Part shown: positions 1 to 6,100 of the stretch, in pieces | How positions within the stretch are numbered: the stretch's first letter is position 1 | Layout of the letters: the number at the start of each line of letters is the position of its first letter | Assembly (NCBI GenBank): GCA_030592985.1 | Contig: JAUVIB010000116.1 | Coordinates: 1 to 8,403 of the forward strand | Reading direction: 5' to 3' | DNA: 8,403 nucleotides | Source: Calditrichaceae bacterium | GTDB lineage: Bacteria; Calditrichota; Calditrichia; Calditrichales; Calditrichaceae | The notes under the pieces: generated by a model | Database searches by the model: none | What the model was told of the DNA's origin: nothing | The model's input: the letters and a program-made list of their open reading frames with translations, nothing else | Made by a program: the position numbers and the translations under genes

Positions 1-401
1 CCTCGTATGATTCCTACCATTCCACGCATACTTAGGAATCCACCATCTTCATTTGGTTGAAAAAGTGTAAGAGAATCCCGCACTTCCGACATATCCAGTC
101 TTTCAACAACTCGCCCGGCAATTCTACGGCTTTTTAAAATTTCTATCTGATTGGTAATCAGCGTTGTCTGACCGCCAAAGGAGTTCATATTAAATATCTG
201 GCGCTCCATAGAACCGTCGCTTTTAATAATTAAGGTTGTCATCGCTTCATAAACCGGAGTTGCTGTATAGGTGTAATAAATAGTTGCTATAAACACAAGA
301 ATGAATGACAATAGTATTATCCATCGTCCACGATAGAGAATACGAATATAATCCTGGATGGAAACCTGACTTTCAAATTCTTCTTCATAATAGTCTGACA
401 A
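1..401 (-). CDS. Wzz-domain polysaccharide chain-length/export protein, probably BY-kinase type (5' part)
   Basis: The first 133 residues are visible and the gene runs off the left edge. An acidic N-terminus (SDYYEEEFES) leads into IQDYIRILYRGRW (15-27), a membrane segment at about 27-46 (WIILLSFILVFIATIYYTY), and then the periplasmic TATPVYEAMTTLIIK stretch and QTTLITNQIEILKSRRIAGRVVERL (78-102). This is the classic N-terminal Wzz (chain-length determinant) layout. Family members set O-antigen, capsule or exopolysaccharide chain length at the inner membrane, often with a C-terminal tyrosine autokinase (BY-kinase) domain. That domain would lie outside the window, so the kinase part is inferred from the phosphatase gene just upstream. 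The start is TTG at 401: an in-frame TAA lies at 414-416, no ATG comes before residue 54 (which would remove the membrane segment), and AAGGAG sits 8 nt upstream. The gene lies 92 bp downstream of the phosphatase gene, probably in the same transcript. Confidence 0.85.
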   Translation of the reverse strand, partial: MSDYYEEEFESQVSIQDYIRILYRGRWIILLSFILVFIATIYYTYTATPVYEAMTTLIIKSDGSMERQIFNMNSFGGQTTLITNQIEILKSRRIAGRVVERLDMSEVRDSLTLFQPNEDGGFLSMRGMVGIIR

Positions 402-409
402 TCTGATTT

Positions 410-415
410 CTCCTT
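410..415 (-). promoter_or_regulatory. Ribosome binding site for the TTG-started Wzz gene
   Basis: AAGGAG on the minus strand, 8 nt before the TTG at 399-401. It is the strongest Shine-Dalgarno match in the window and decides this non-ATG start, since a stop codon overlaps its upstream edge in the same frame. Confidence 0.75.
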
Positions 416-493
416 ATTTTTTTTAATGCCGTTATATTATAAAAATGTGAATCTAAATAAATAATTTATTAGAACAAGTAATAGAAATCACAT

Positions 494-1309
494 TTACCCC
501 TTATTTTTGCCTAAAACTTTACCTACTACATTTTTTATTGAAAATTTCCCTGATTCCGGTTTAACCGGATCAGGTGTTACCTTTTCACCATCAATAATTT
601 TCTTTGGATTATACCATACAAGTTTATTAACATAATTATCATCCAAAGATTCTAATAGCTTGTCGTACGCATCATACATGGTCTGATAGTTACGGCCGAT
701 CACATCGTGTGCATCTGAAGCAACAATATTATAAAATTCCATCTGAGCTAACTTTTTTGATACATTTAATACTTTTTTTCCAAATTGGCCAACTATACTG
801 CCGGCATCCATCTGCATCAAACACCCTTGTGAATGCCAATTTAACAATTCACCCATTTTATTGTGCATATAAAAATACCGTTCAGGATGTGCCAGAATAG
901 GTGTAATCCCTTTCATTTTACATTGAAAAATAAACTCATCAATTTTTTGTGGTAATGTAAAAAACGGTAGTTCAAATAATAAATATTTTTTATTAGCATT
1001 AATGGTCGACCAGGGAGAATCCAGCCATTTAAATACATCCTCATTAAATAATATTTCAGAAGCCAGAAATATTTTAACTGAAAAATCTCTTTTTAAAACT
1101 TCTTCCTGTAATTGCCTAAAATTATCAATAATTAATTGACTAAACTCATCGTTCATCACCTCCGATACATGGGGTGTGGCAACCATATATCGGATATTGT
1201 TTTCTTGTGCATGTTCAATCATGCGCAATGATTTTTTTAAATTCCTGGCGCCATCATCAACTCCGAACAAGAAATGTGAGTGTAAGTCTGCAAAAACAAT
1301 ATTATTCAT
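494..1309 (-). CDS. CpsB/YwqE/CapC-like PHP-domain protein tyrosine phosphatase
   Basis: A 271-residue PHP-fold metallophosphatase. Visible metal-site motifs are DLHSH (8-12, giving H10 and H12), VDDGA (17-21, D18), ATPHV (44-48, H47), SE (84-85), LAHPERY (139-145, H141) and ASDAHD (197-202, D199 and H201). These match the manganese-dependent CpsB/YwqE family of Gram-positive and FCB bacteria, which dephosphorylates the C-terminal tyrosine cluster of BY-kinases and so tunes capsule or exopolysaccharide synthesis. It is cytoplasmic: no signal peptide is seen. Residues 242-271 form a short, basic, Pro/Lys-rich tail beyond the usual PHP core, with an amphipathic-looking end (FSIKNVVGKVLGKNKG) that might touch the membrane or a partner; this is inference. 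ATG at 1309 is preceded by AGGA 10 nt upstream, and the gene begins 16 bp after the lolA stop. The Wzz gene next door is the likely functional partner. Confidence 0.9.
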   Translation of the reverse strand: MNNIVFADLHSHFLFGVDDGARNLKKSLRMIEHAQENNIRYMVATPHVSEVMNDEFSQLIIDNFRQLQEEVLKRDFSVKIFLASEILFNEDVFKWLDSPWSTINANKKYLLFELPFFTLPQKIDEFIFQCKMKGITPILAHPERYFYMHNKMGELLNWHSQGCLMQMDAGSIVGQFGKKVLNVSKKLAQMEFYNIVASDAHDVIGRNYQTMYDAYDKLLESLDDNYVNKLVWYNPKKIIDGEKVTPDPVKPESGKFSIKNVVGKVLGKNKG

Positions 1310-1325
1310 GAATCATTATTCCTGA

Positions 1326-1955
1326 CTAACGCATATCTACAACATGCATATCATTTGAGATTTTCAATTTAAATAAAGAATCCGGCAATTTTGTTTTTAT
1401 ATCAATGTTAGTCAGCTCAAAGGTCGTTGAATTACCATTAACATCTGTTGTTTCAATTTTTTTTATTAACCAGCTTTTATTCTGTACCCAAAGTTTAATT
1501 GACTTTACAAAACTTTTTACATCTTCTTTAGGATCTAATCGTAATATAAATATCTTCTTCCCTTTATCTTTTTCTGTGCCAAGGAGAGTGGCATAATACT
1601 CCTTAGGGTATTTAAATAAAATATCTCTGGGCAGCATAGCTCCTGAACCCGGCCGTAGATAATCAATTAAAGCTTGTTTGGTTATGTCATTATAAGTCCA
1701 GATTGTTTTACCGTCGGTGATTATTTTTTGATCTTCCGATTCAAAACGGTACTGTACGCCGTCTTTTATATATATTTTTCCACTGGTAACTGATTTTGAA
1801 CCGGTAAGTTTAAAAGTTTCTATTTGATTAAACTCTGTGGTTAGATTATCTACATCTTCATAAGTATCCTGTACATCATCAATAATATCCTGAGCATTCT
1901 GAGCCATTAGAACACCAAAGGTAAGTATACTTACAATAGCTATTTTAAAATTCAT
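1326..1955 (-). CDS. lolA: Outer-membrane lipoprotein carrier protein LolA
   Basis: A 209-residue periplasmic chaperone that takes lipoproteins released by the inner-membrane LolCDE transporter and carries them to the outer membrane. The N-terminus (MNFKIAIVSILTFGVLMA) is a signal peptide with probable cleavage after Ala18. The mature part carries the LolA fold signature: an early helix with LTTEFNQIE (38-46), then SGKIYIKDGVQYRFE (58-72), IITDGKTIWTYN (78-89) and later LDPK and IKLWVQNKSWLIKKIE strands. Arg70 aligns by eye with the Arg important for lipoprotein transfer in E. coli LolA. The length fits the family. The ATG overlaps the ftsK stop by 4 bp (ATGA), so translation is probably coupled. 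Adjacency of ftsK and lolA is also known in E. coli, so the linkage is widely conserved. No LolB is seen, as is usual outside beta/gamma-proteobacteria. Confidence 0.92.
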   Translation of the reverse strand: MNFKIAIVSILTFGVLMAQNAQDIIDDVQDTYEDVDNLTTEFNQIETFKLTGSKSVTSGKIYIKDGVQYRFESEDQKIITDGKTIWTYNDITKQALIDYLRPGSGAMLPRDILFKYPKEYYATLLGTEKDKGKKIFILRLDPKEDVKSFVKSIKLWVQNKSWLIKKIETTDVNGNSTTFELTNIDIKTKLPDSLFKLKISNDMHVVDMR

Positions 1956-4384
1956 GTCATATTCCCCAATTCTTCTAAGGTGATAAGGACTTCTCTTGCT
2001 TTACTTCCGTCCTGCGTTCCGACAATGCCATCCTGCTCCAACTCATCAATTAAGCGCGCAGCGCGGGAGTAACCGACTTTTAACCGTCGCTGCAGTAAAG
2101 AGCTCGAACCCTGCTGATGGTGAACCACAATTGCTCTTGCATCTTCATATAAAGGATCTCTATCCCCGGATCCTGAAGCACCGGAACCGGATTTAGAAGA
2201 AGCCGGCTGAGGAACACTATAATAAGGCAGTTTCGGCTGTTTCTTAATATGTTTAATTATAGCTTCCACTTCTTCTGTCGATAAAAACGGATTTTGCAGC
2301 CGAACCGGTTTCGATTGCCCCGGCGGCAGAAACAGCATATCGCCATTGCCAAGAAGCTGCTCAGCTCCATTTACATCGAGGATAGTTCTTGAATCTACTT
2401 TTGTAGCCACCTGAAAGGCAATTCTTGCCGGGAAATTCGCTTTTATAACGCCCGTAATAACATTTACACTTGGCCGCTGTGTTGCTACAATCAAATGAAT
2501 CCCCACCGCCCGAGCCATTTGTGCCAGACGCGCGATAGGCGTTTCCACTTCCTTTGCCGCCAGCAGTATTAAGTCTGCCAGTTCATCAATAATTACAACA
2601 ATATAAGGAAGTTTGGTGAGTTTAAGATCATATGCTTTTTTCTTATATGTTTCTATTTTCTGATTAAACTCAATAATATTACGCACACCAAGATTTGCCA
2701 GTTGATCATAACGTTTTTCCATTTCCAGCCCCATGCTATTCAACATACTGACTGCATTATTAGGTGTAGTAATAATCTCCTCGTCTAAATCCGGCCGCCA
2801 CAACAGGTAATGATTCCGTAATTTTTTATATAATGATAATTCGAGCTTTTTGGGATCAATCATCATAAATTTTACCTTCGCCGGATTGACTGAAAATAAT
2901 AACGATGCAATTATCGTATTAATTCCCACACTTTTACCAGAGCCGGTAGCGCCGGCAATAAGTAAATGAGGCATTTTGGACAAGTCGGCAATGTAAGATT
3001 CACCGGCAATGGTCTTTCCCACGGCAATGGGCAGCTCGAATGATGATTGGATAAATTTCTCAGACCTGATTAATGATTTTAGATATACCATTTGCGGCTT
3101 ACGATTGGGGATTTCAATCCCTACTGCGGCTTTTCCCGGAATAGGTGCAATTATACGAATTCCTCTCGCTTCCATTGCTAAGGCCAGATCATTGCTCAAA
3201 TTTACAATAGAACTAACTTTAACTCCGGCAGAGGGCTGCAATTCATAAAGAGTGATCACAGGACCTGCTGTTACTTTTACAACTTTAGCTTTAACTCCAA
3301 AATCCAATAATTTATATTCTAAAAGTTCCGCATTAGATTTTAGCTCTTCACGCGTAACCTGGGTATTTTGAGAGCCGGAAGAGTAAAGTAGGTCGGTAGA
3401 AGGAAATTTAAACTTTTTTATACTTTCATTAATCAGTTTATCATAATCCAGCTCCACATCCTTCTTTTCTTCTTCCACTTCAAAGCCTAATTCACCATTT
3501 TGATTTAATTGTCCAGCAGAATTTTCCGTATGTACCAAACCATCGTCATCAAGTCCGGCTAATATTTCATCCAGAGTTACCTGATTTGCCTTTATGATCT
3601 TCTGCTCCGGTGATACCTCGTTTGATATTTTTGTTTCCGGTAATTCGGTCTTTACCGGAATATCAGGGATATCAGGGATATTAATTTCAGGCGGGTTTAC
3701 AGGCTCCGGCGGAATCAGGATATCCGCTTCCTTTTCATTTTTTTTCTTTGTTTTAAACTCTCTATGCTTTTCTCGTTTTTCTCTTAGATCAGCATATACG
3801 CCGCTTAGTTTATATTTAATATTATACAGTTTATTCAGGATAATATAAAACAAATCTGCTACTTCAATACGTATTGTTGCCACCAATAATGCCAGAGAAA
3901 AGAGTATTAATGAAGTCAAACCTCCGAATTTTCCAAGATAAAGGACTAATTTCGAAGCAATCCATCCGCCTATCAGTCCGCTGGGATAATATTCTTTGAT
4001 TATTCCCTGATTTCTAACAGCTTCCGGCATTGCTAAAAAAATAGAAACTACGATGGCCCAAGTTATTAGAAAAGCAATCTGCCTTCCCTGATTTACTGTT
4101 TTTTTATTTGTGATTAGATTTATGGCAAAGATCATAATAATAATTGGGAATACTAAAATTGGATATCCCAATGATCCCTGCATTAAATAATAGGATAAAG
4201 CAGCTCCTGCCGGGCCAAGCCAGTTTTTTATTGCCACCTGATTACCTGCCACATTCAGATGAACCGGATCTTTTACACTAAAGGATACAATTGCCAGGAA
4301 TAAAAGGAGTGAGATTCCGGATAAAAGAACTCCCCAAGCTTGTTTTTTAGTTGTTGATCGTTTTCTATTATTTCTTTTTGCCAT
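1952..4384 (-). CDS. ftsK: DNA translocase FtsK/SpoIIIE
   Basis: An 810-residue septal DNA pump that clears chromosome ends from the division site and aligns dif sites for XerCD recombination. A basic start is followed by about four membrane segments (roughly 17-37, 70-92, 103-119, 152-172), then a charged, Pro-rich linker (about 200-310). The motor follows: alpha/beta domains with VKVTAGPVITLYEL (369-382), Walker A GATGSGKS (478-485), Walker B IVVIIDELADL (595-605), ARAVGIHLIVATQRPSV (624-640) and the LLGNGDMLF loop (677-685). A Ser/Gly linker (729-740) leads to the gamma winged-helix domain (about 742-803; SSLLQRRLKVGYSRAARLIDE) that reads KOPS-type polar DNA signals. All key residues are present. 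The form LLWRPDLDEEIITT after Walker A resembles Bacteroidota/FCB homologs. ATG at 4384 has no clear Shine-Dalgarno. It is the first gene of the ftsK-lolA-phosphatase-Wzz cluster. Confidence 0.97.
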   Translation of the reverse strand: MAKRNNRKRSTTKKQAWGVLLSGISLLLFLAIVSFSVKDPVHLNVAGNQVAIKNWLGPAGAALSYYLMQGSLGYPILVFPIIIMIFAINLITNKKTVNQGRQIAFLITWAIVVSIFLAMPEAVRNQGIIKEYYPSGLIGGWIASKLVLYLGKFGGLTSLILFSLALLVATIRIEVADLFYIILNKLYNIKYKLSGVYADLREKREKHREFKTKKKNEKEADILIPPEPVNPPEINIPDIPDIPVKTELPETKISNEVSPEQKIIKANQVTLDEILAGLDDDGLVHTENSAGQLNQNGELGFEVEEEKKDVELDYDKLINESIKKFKFPSTDLLYSSGSQNTQVTREELKSNAELLEYKLLDFGVKAKVVKVTAGPVITLYELQPSAGVKVSSIVNLSNDLALAMEARGIRIIAPIPGKAAVGIEIPNRKPQMVYLKSLIRSEKFIQSSFELPIAVGKTIAGESYIADLSKMPHLLIAGATGSGKSVGINTIIASLLFSVNPAKVKFMMIDPKKLELSLYKKLRNHYLLWRPDLDEEIITTPNNAVSMLNSMGLEMEKRYDQLANLGVRNIIEFNQKIETYKKKAYDLKLTKLPYIVVIIDELADLILLAAKEVETPIARLAQMARAVGIHLIVATQRPSVNVITGVIKANFPARIAFQVATKVDSRTILDVNGAEQLLGNGDMLFLPPGQSKPVRLQNPFLSTEEVEAIIKHIKKQPKLPYYSVPQPASSKSGSGASGSGDRDPLYEDARAIVVHHQQGSSSLLQRRLKVGYSRAARLIDELEQDGIVGTQDGSKAREVLITLEELGNMT
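3660..3682 (-). repeat. Two tandem 9-bp units in the ftsK linker
   Basis: The plus-strand unit ATATCAGGG occurs twice in a row (3660-3677) and is followed by ATATT. On the minus strand it encodes the IPDIPDIP stretch (residues 236-243) of the FtsK linker. It probably reflects replication slippage in an unconstrained linker and keeps the reading frame. Confidence 0.7.
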
Positions 4385-4407
4385 ATATCTACTTATATTT
4401 TCTTAAC

Positions 4408-4435
4408 TTATCAATTTAAAAAAAATAGTGTTCAA
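4408..4435 (-). promoter_or_regulatory. Possible promoter upstream of ftsK
   Basis: On the minus strand TTGAAC (4430-4435) and TGATAA (4408-4413) are 16 nt apart, about 24 bp before the ftsK ATG. This resembles sigma-70-type boxes but lies in very AT-rich DNA, where such matches arise by chance. A promoter is expected somewhere here because ftsK follows an 800-bp gap. Confidence 0.22.
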
Positions 4436-4552
4436 TTACAAGATGTAGAGTCATAAAACAAAAATACCTCTGCATTTGAAGTGTTTTCACAATATTAACC
4501 AAAAACAATGAATTATGGATAATTTAGTATCCTGTTAAAAACTGTTTTTTAA

Positions 4553-4583
4553 TCCTGCAATCATCAGGATATTCTTCGCAGGA
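4553..4583. repeat. Short inverted repeat TCCTGC/GCAGGA
   Basis: TCCTGC (4553-4558) and GCAGGA (4578-4583) can form a 6-bp stem with a 19-nt loop. On the minus strand it begins TTCCTGCGAAG, resembling GC-rich dispersed intergenic hairpins in a degenerate form. No U-tract follows closely, so a terminator is not supported. Confidence 0.35.
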
Positions 4584-4770
4584 ATAACAATTTTGGTGAT
4601 AAATTGAAAAAAATATGCTTTGACCATACTAATTCCGGCAGGCAAGCTCAACATAAAAAACGAATATTTGGTTTTAAAGTGTAAGAAAGGATGTTCGATT
4701 TTAAAACGAATTATATCATTTAACATTTGGCTTAATCACATCTAATTGATTCTCTATAATTTCACTAAAA

Positions 4771-4795
4771 ACTATTTGGATTTATGTCAAATAGT
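4771..4795 (-). terminator. AT-rich hairpin with short T-run, weak terminator candidate
   Basis: ACTATTTG (4771-4778) and CAAATAGT (4788-4795) form a perfect 8-bp inverted repeat with a 9-nt loop. Read on the minus strand the stem is followed by TTTTAG, so it has the outline of a weak intrinsic terminator for transcription coming from comB. Only two of eight pairs are G-C. It could instead be part of a mobile-element end, since GTGTGGGTAA follows on the plus strand. Confidence 0.25.
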
Positions 4796-4814
4796 GTGGG
4801 TAATTAAAAATCCA

Positions 4815-4910
4815 GCCACGGATTCCCACCCTCCTTAAAAATTGGCGCCGTGCCCGCAAATGTTGGCAGGCGGGGGCAGGCAGATTAAACACGGAAAAAT
4901 ACTTGGTATA
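4815..4910 (+). repeat. Degenerate dispersed-type repeat, copy 3 (interrupted)
   Basis: GCCACGGATT (4815-4824) and AAACACGGAAAAATACTTGG (4887-4906) together read as one repeat of the form GCCACRGATTAA-ACACRGAAAA followed by CTTGG. The same series, with CAG for CGG, occurs in reverse orientation at 5140-5166. The two halves are separated here by a GC-rich insert. Copies 1 and 2 lie next to the comB and gcvT stops. Confidence 0.6.
4825..4886. repeat. 58-bp GC-rich insert flanked by GATT inside the repeat
   Basis: GATT stands at 4821-4824 and again at 4883-4886. Removing the 58 bp between them plus one GATT restores an uninterrupted copy of the local repeat. The insert is far richer in G+C than its surroundings and contains the palindrome GGCGCC (4844-4849) and complementary arms TGCCCGC (4851-4857) and GCGGGGGCA (4870-4878). 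It could be a REP- or MITE-like element with a 4-bp target duplication; a chance arrangement is not excluded. Confidence 0.4.
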
Positions 4911-5130
4911 GTTTTAAAAAATTATTCAGTAAAATTCTCATTTTAGTATTTAAACATAAAACGTATAATTGATATTTCTTTCTCCCTTTTAATCGACTGA
5001 TGAATCTGCAATATATTAAAAATAAAGCTATTAAAGAGCTCTTTATGATATCAGAGACGGAGAAACGAAAATAAAAGACATTCAGATTTTTCATTCAGGA
5101 TTTGGGCAATAGTTTTAGATAGTAATTTCA

Positions 5131-5171
5131 TTATTTATTCCAAGCTTTTCTGTGTTAATCTGTGGCAAAAA
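5131..5171 (-). repeat. Degenerate dispersed-type repeat, copy 1 (after comB)
   Basis: The plus strand reads TTATTTATTC (5131-5140), then CTGTGTTAATCTGTGGC (5150-5166) and a run of five A. It begins 11 bp past the comB stop. It shares TTATTTATTC, CTGTGT and an A-run with copy 2 (6101-6140) in the same order and orientation, and is inverted relative to copy 3. The inner part has a roughly 10-bp period (TGTGTTAATC then TGTGG). Confidence 0.6.
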
Positions 5172-5178
5172 CGTTTTT
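5167..5178. repeat. 12-bp perfect palindrome AAAAACGTTTTT
   Basis: A self-complementary 12-mer lies 4 bp past the comB stop, joined to the repeat at 5131-5171. It has no loop, so it is a poor hairpin. It might help end transcription or simply be the edge of the repeat. Confidence 0.4.
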
Positions 5179-5182
5179 AAAT

Positions 5183-5944
5183 TTATTTACCTATAGAAAA
5201 CGACATAGACCCAACAACAGTCATCAATTTATTCATATTATATTCAGGTGTAATATCAAAAATATTTTGGCAGGCACAAAATTCTATATCATTCTGCAAA
5301 CCAATAGATAATAAATATTTACCATGTTTCGTGTTAGCAAGAAATGTTTGAATCTCACTATCGTTTAACACATCCAATACACCTTTTACCGATTTTACAG
5401 CATTGTATCCCCAACGCGCGCCGTCTTCAATATCCAGATTACAGACCAAACTATTTATTGTCGTAACCATTAACCCCGCGCAAAATGCGTCTTCTAAGGA
5501 AAACTCACCCTCCCTGCCGGCACATAAGATCGTTATATCATTTCCAAAAGAAAGCGCTTTATTAACAACCGCCCTCAAATTTACAAAAGCGCCAATTAAA
5601 ATATGCTTTGCTTTTTTCGCGGCAAGAAGGGCTTTCGTTCCATTCGTTGTTGTGTATATTAGATTTCTATCTTCAATATATTCCCGTTTATAATCAAAAG
5701 GCGAATTACCAAAATGAAAATTATCCGGTTTCAATCCTTTTCTTTCACCACAAAGTAAAAGCGTATTATCTCTATTATATAACTTTAAAGCGTCTTCAAC
5801 TTCTAAAACAGGCGTAATACTTTTACTCCCATTGGCGAAAGCGGTAACAATAGCAGACGATGCCCGCAGAACGTCGATAACGATGACCGTTTTATTCTCT
5901 ATTTCCGTTAGTTCTTTTCGATTATATACGATATCAATTTTCAT
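5183..5944 (-). CDS. comB: 2-phosphosulfolactate phosphatase family protein ComB
   Basis: A 253-residue cytoplasmic protein of the ComB family (EC 3.1.3.71), magnesium-dependent enzymes that hydrolyse 2-phosphosulfolactate to sulfolactate and phosphate, a step of coenzyme M synthesis in methanogens. Family blocks are all present: VIVIDVLRASS (20-30), CGERKGLKPDNFHFGNSP (65-82), YTTTNGT (97-103), GAFVN (118-122), CAGREGEFSLEDAFCAG (141-157) and HGKYLLSIGLQNDIEFCA (207-224). The length is normal and nothing is truncated. Many bacteria without coenzyme M carry this family, so the true substrate here is open; no comA-like synthase or sulfolactate dehydrogenase is nearby. ATG at 5944 lacks a clear Shine-Dalgarno. 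The gene stands alone between a 199-bp gap after gcvT and the 800-bp gap before ftsK, and is bracketed by direct repeat copies (5131-5171 and 6101-6140). Confidence 0.92.
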   Translation of the reverse strand: MKIDIVYNRKELTEIENKTVIVIDVLRASSAIVTAFANGSKSITPVLEVEDALKLYNRDNTLLLCGERKGLKPDNFHFGNSPFDYKREYIEDRNLIYTTTNGTKALLAAKKAKHILIGAFVNLRAVVNKALSFGNDITILCAGREGEFSLEDAFCAGLMVTTINSLVCNLDIEDGARWGYNAVKSVKGVLDVLNDSEIQTFLANTKHGKYLLSIGLQNDIEFCACQNIFDITPEYNMNKLMTVVGSMSFSIGK

Positions 5945-5988
5945 GGAATAAAATTCTTACATAAATAAATTTGAATTACCAAAATTCA

Positions 5989-6018
5989 GATTCCCGCTTA
6001 AAACATGCGAGAATGACA
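5989..6018. repeat. REP-like hairpin GATTCCCGC...GCGAGAATGACAG upstream of comB
   Basis: ATTCCCGC (5990-5997) and GCGAGAAT (6007-6014) form an 8-bp stem with a 9-nt loop. The single mismatch becomes a U-G wobble in minus-strand RNA. The form GATTCCCGC-loop-GCGGGAATGACA is a common intergenic dispersed hairpin in many environmental genomes, recognised here by pattern only. It lies 45 bp upstream of the comB ATG, so it may sit in the comB leader or mark the end of gcvT transcription. Confidence 0.55.
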
Positions 6019-6100
6019 GTCTTGATGCTATTCGCTTAATTTCTTTATTCACCTCTTTTTTACAGATATGCTTTTGAGAAAGATCAAATCCTTGAAACTT

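Larger units (their letters stand above)
4385..5182. other. Gene-free, repeat-rich intergenic region between comB and ftsK
   Basis: No ORF here looks like a real gene. Minus-strand frames of 63 codons (4535-4726) and 69 codons (4885-5094) have no recognisable domain; the second begins in AT-rich DNA and ends in repeat DNA. The stretch holds a TCCTGC/GCAGGA hairpin (4553-4583), an 8-bp hairpin (4771-4795), a GC-rich insert (4825-4882) inside a copy of a dispersed-type repeat (4815-4910), and an inverted second copy of that repeat (5131-5171) next to the comB stop. The composition suggests accumulated repeat relics or a decayed mobile element rather than a lost housekeeping gene. No tRNA- or rRNA-like structure was noticed. 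Confidence 0.7.

Noticed and set aside
443..495. 8-bp inverted repeat AAATGTGA/TCACATTT between the phosphatase and Wzz genes
   Set aside because: The loop is 37 nt, the stem is AT-rich and overlaps the phosphatase stop codon; no T-run supports termination and a chance match is likely.
3594..3848. Plus-strand ORF rich in Gly, Ser, Ile and Phe opposite the ftsK linker
   Set aside because: It is the antisense of the Pro/Lys/Glu-rich linker, which produces this composition by base complementarity.
4535..4726. 63-codon minus-strand ORF in the comB-ftsK gap
   Set aside because: It has no recognisable domain and no ribosome binding site, is rich in Phe/Ile/Lys as expected from AT-rich DNA, and reads through the TCCTGC/GCAGGA hairpin.
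4885..5094. 69-codon minus-strand ORF in the comB-ftsK gap
   Set aside because: I tried to match it and the other frames to small families often found beside such repeats (GxxExxY protein, four-helix 23S-IVP protein, transposase ends) without success. It ends inside repeat DNA and has no ribosome binding site.
4385..5182. CRISPR array or tRNA cluster in the largest gap
   Set aside because: The repeats are few, degenerate and oppositely oriented with no regular spacing, and no cloverleaf-like GC pattern was seen.
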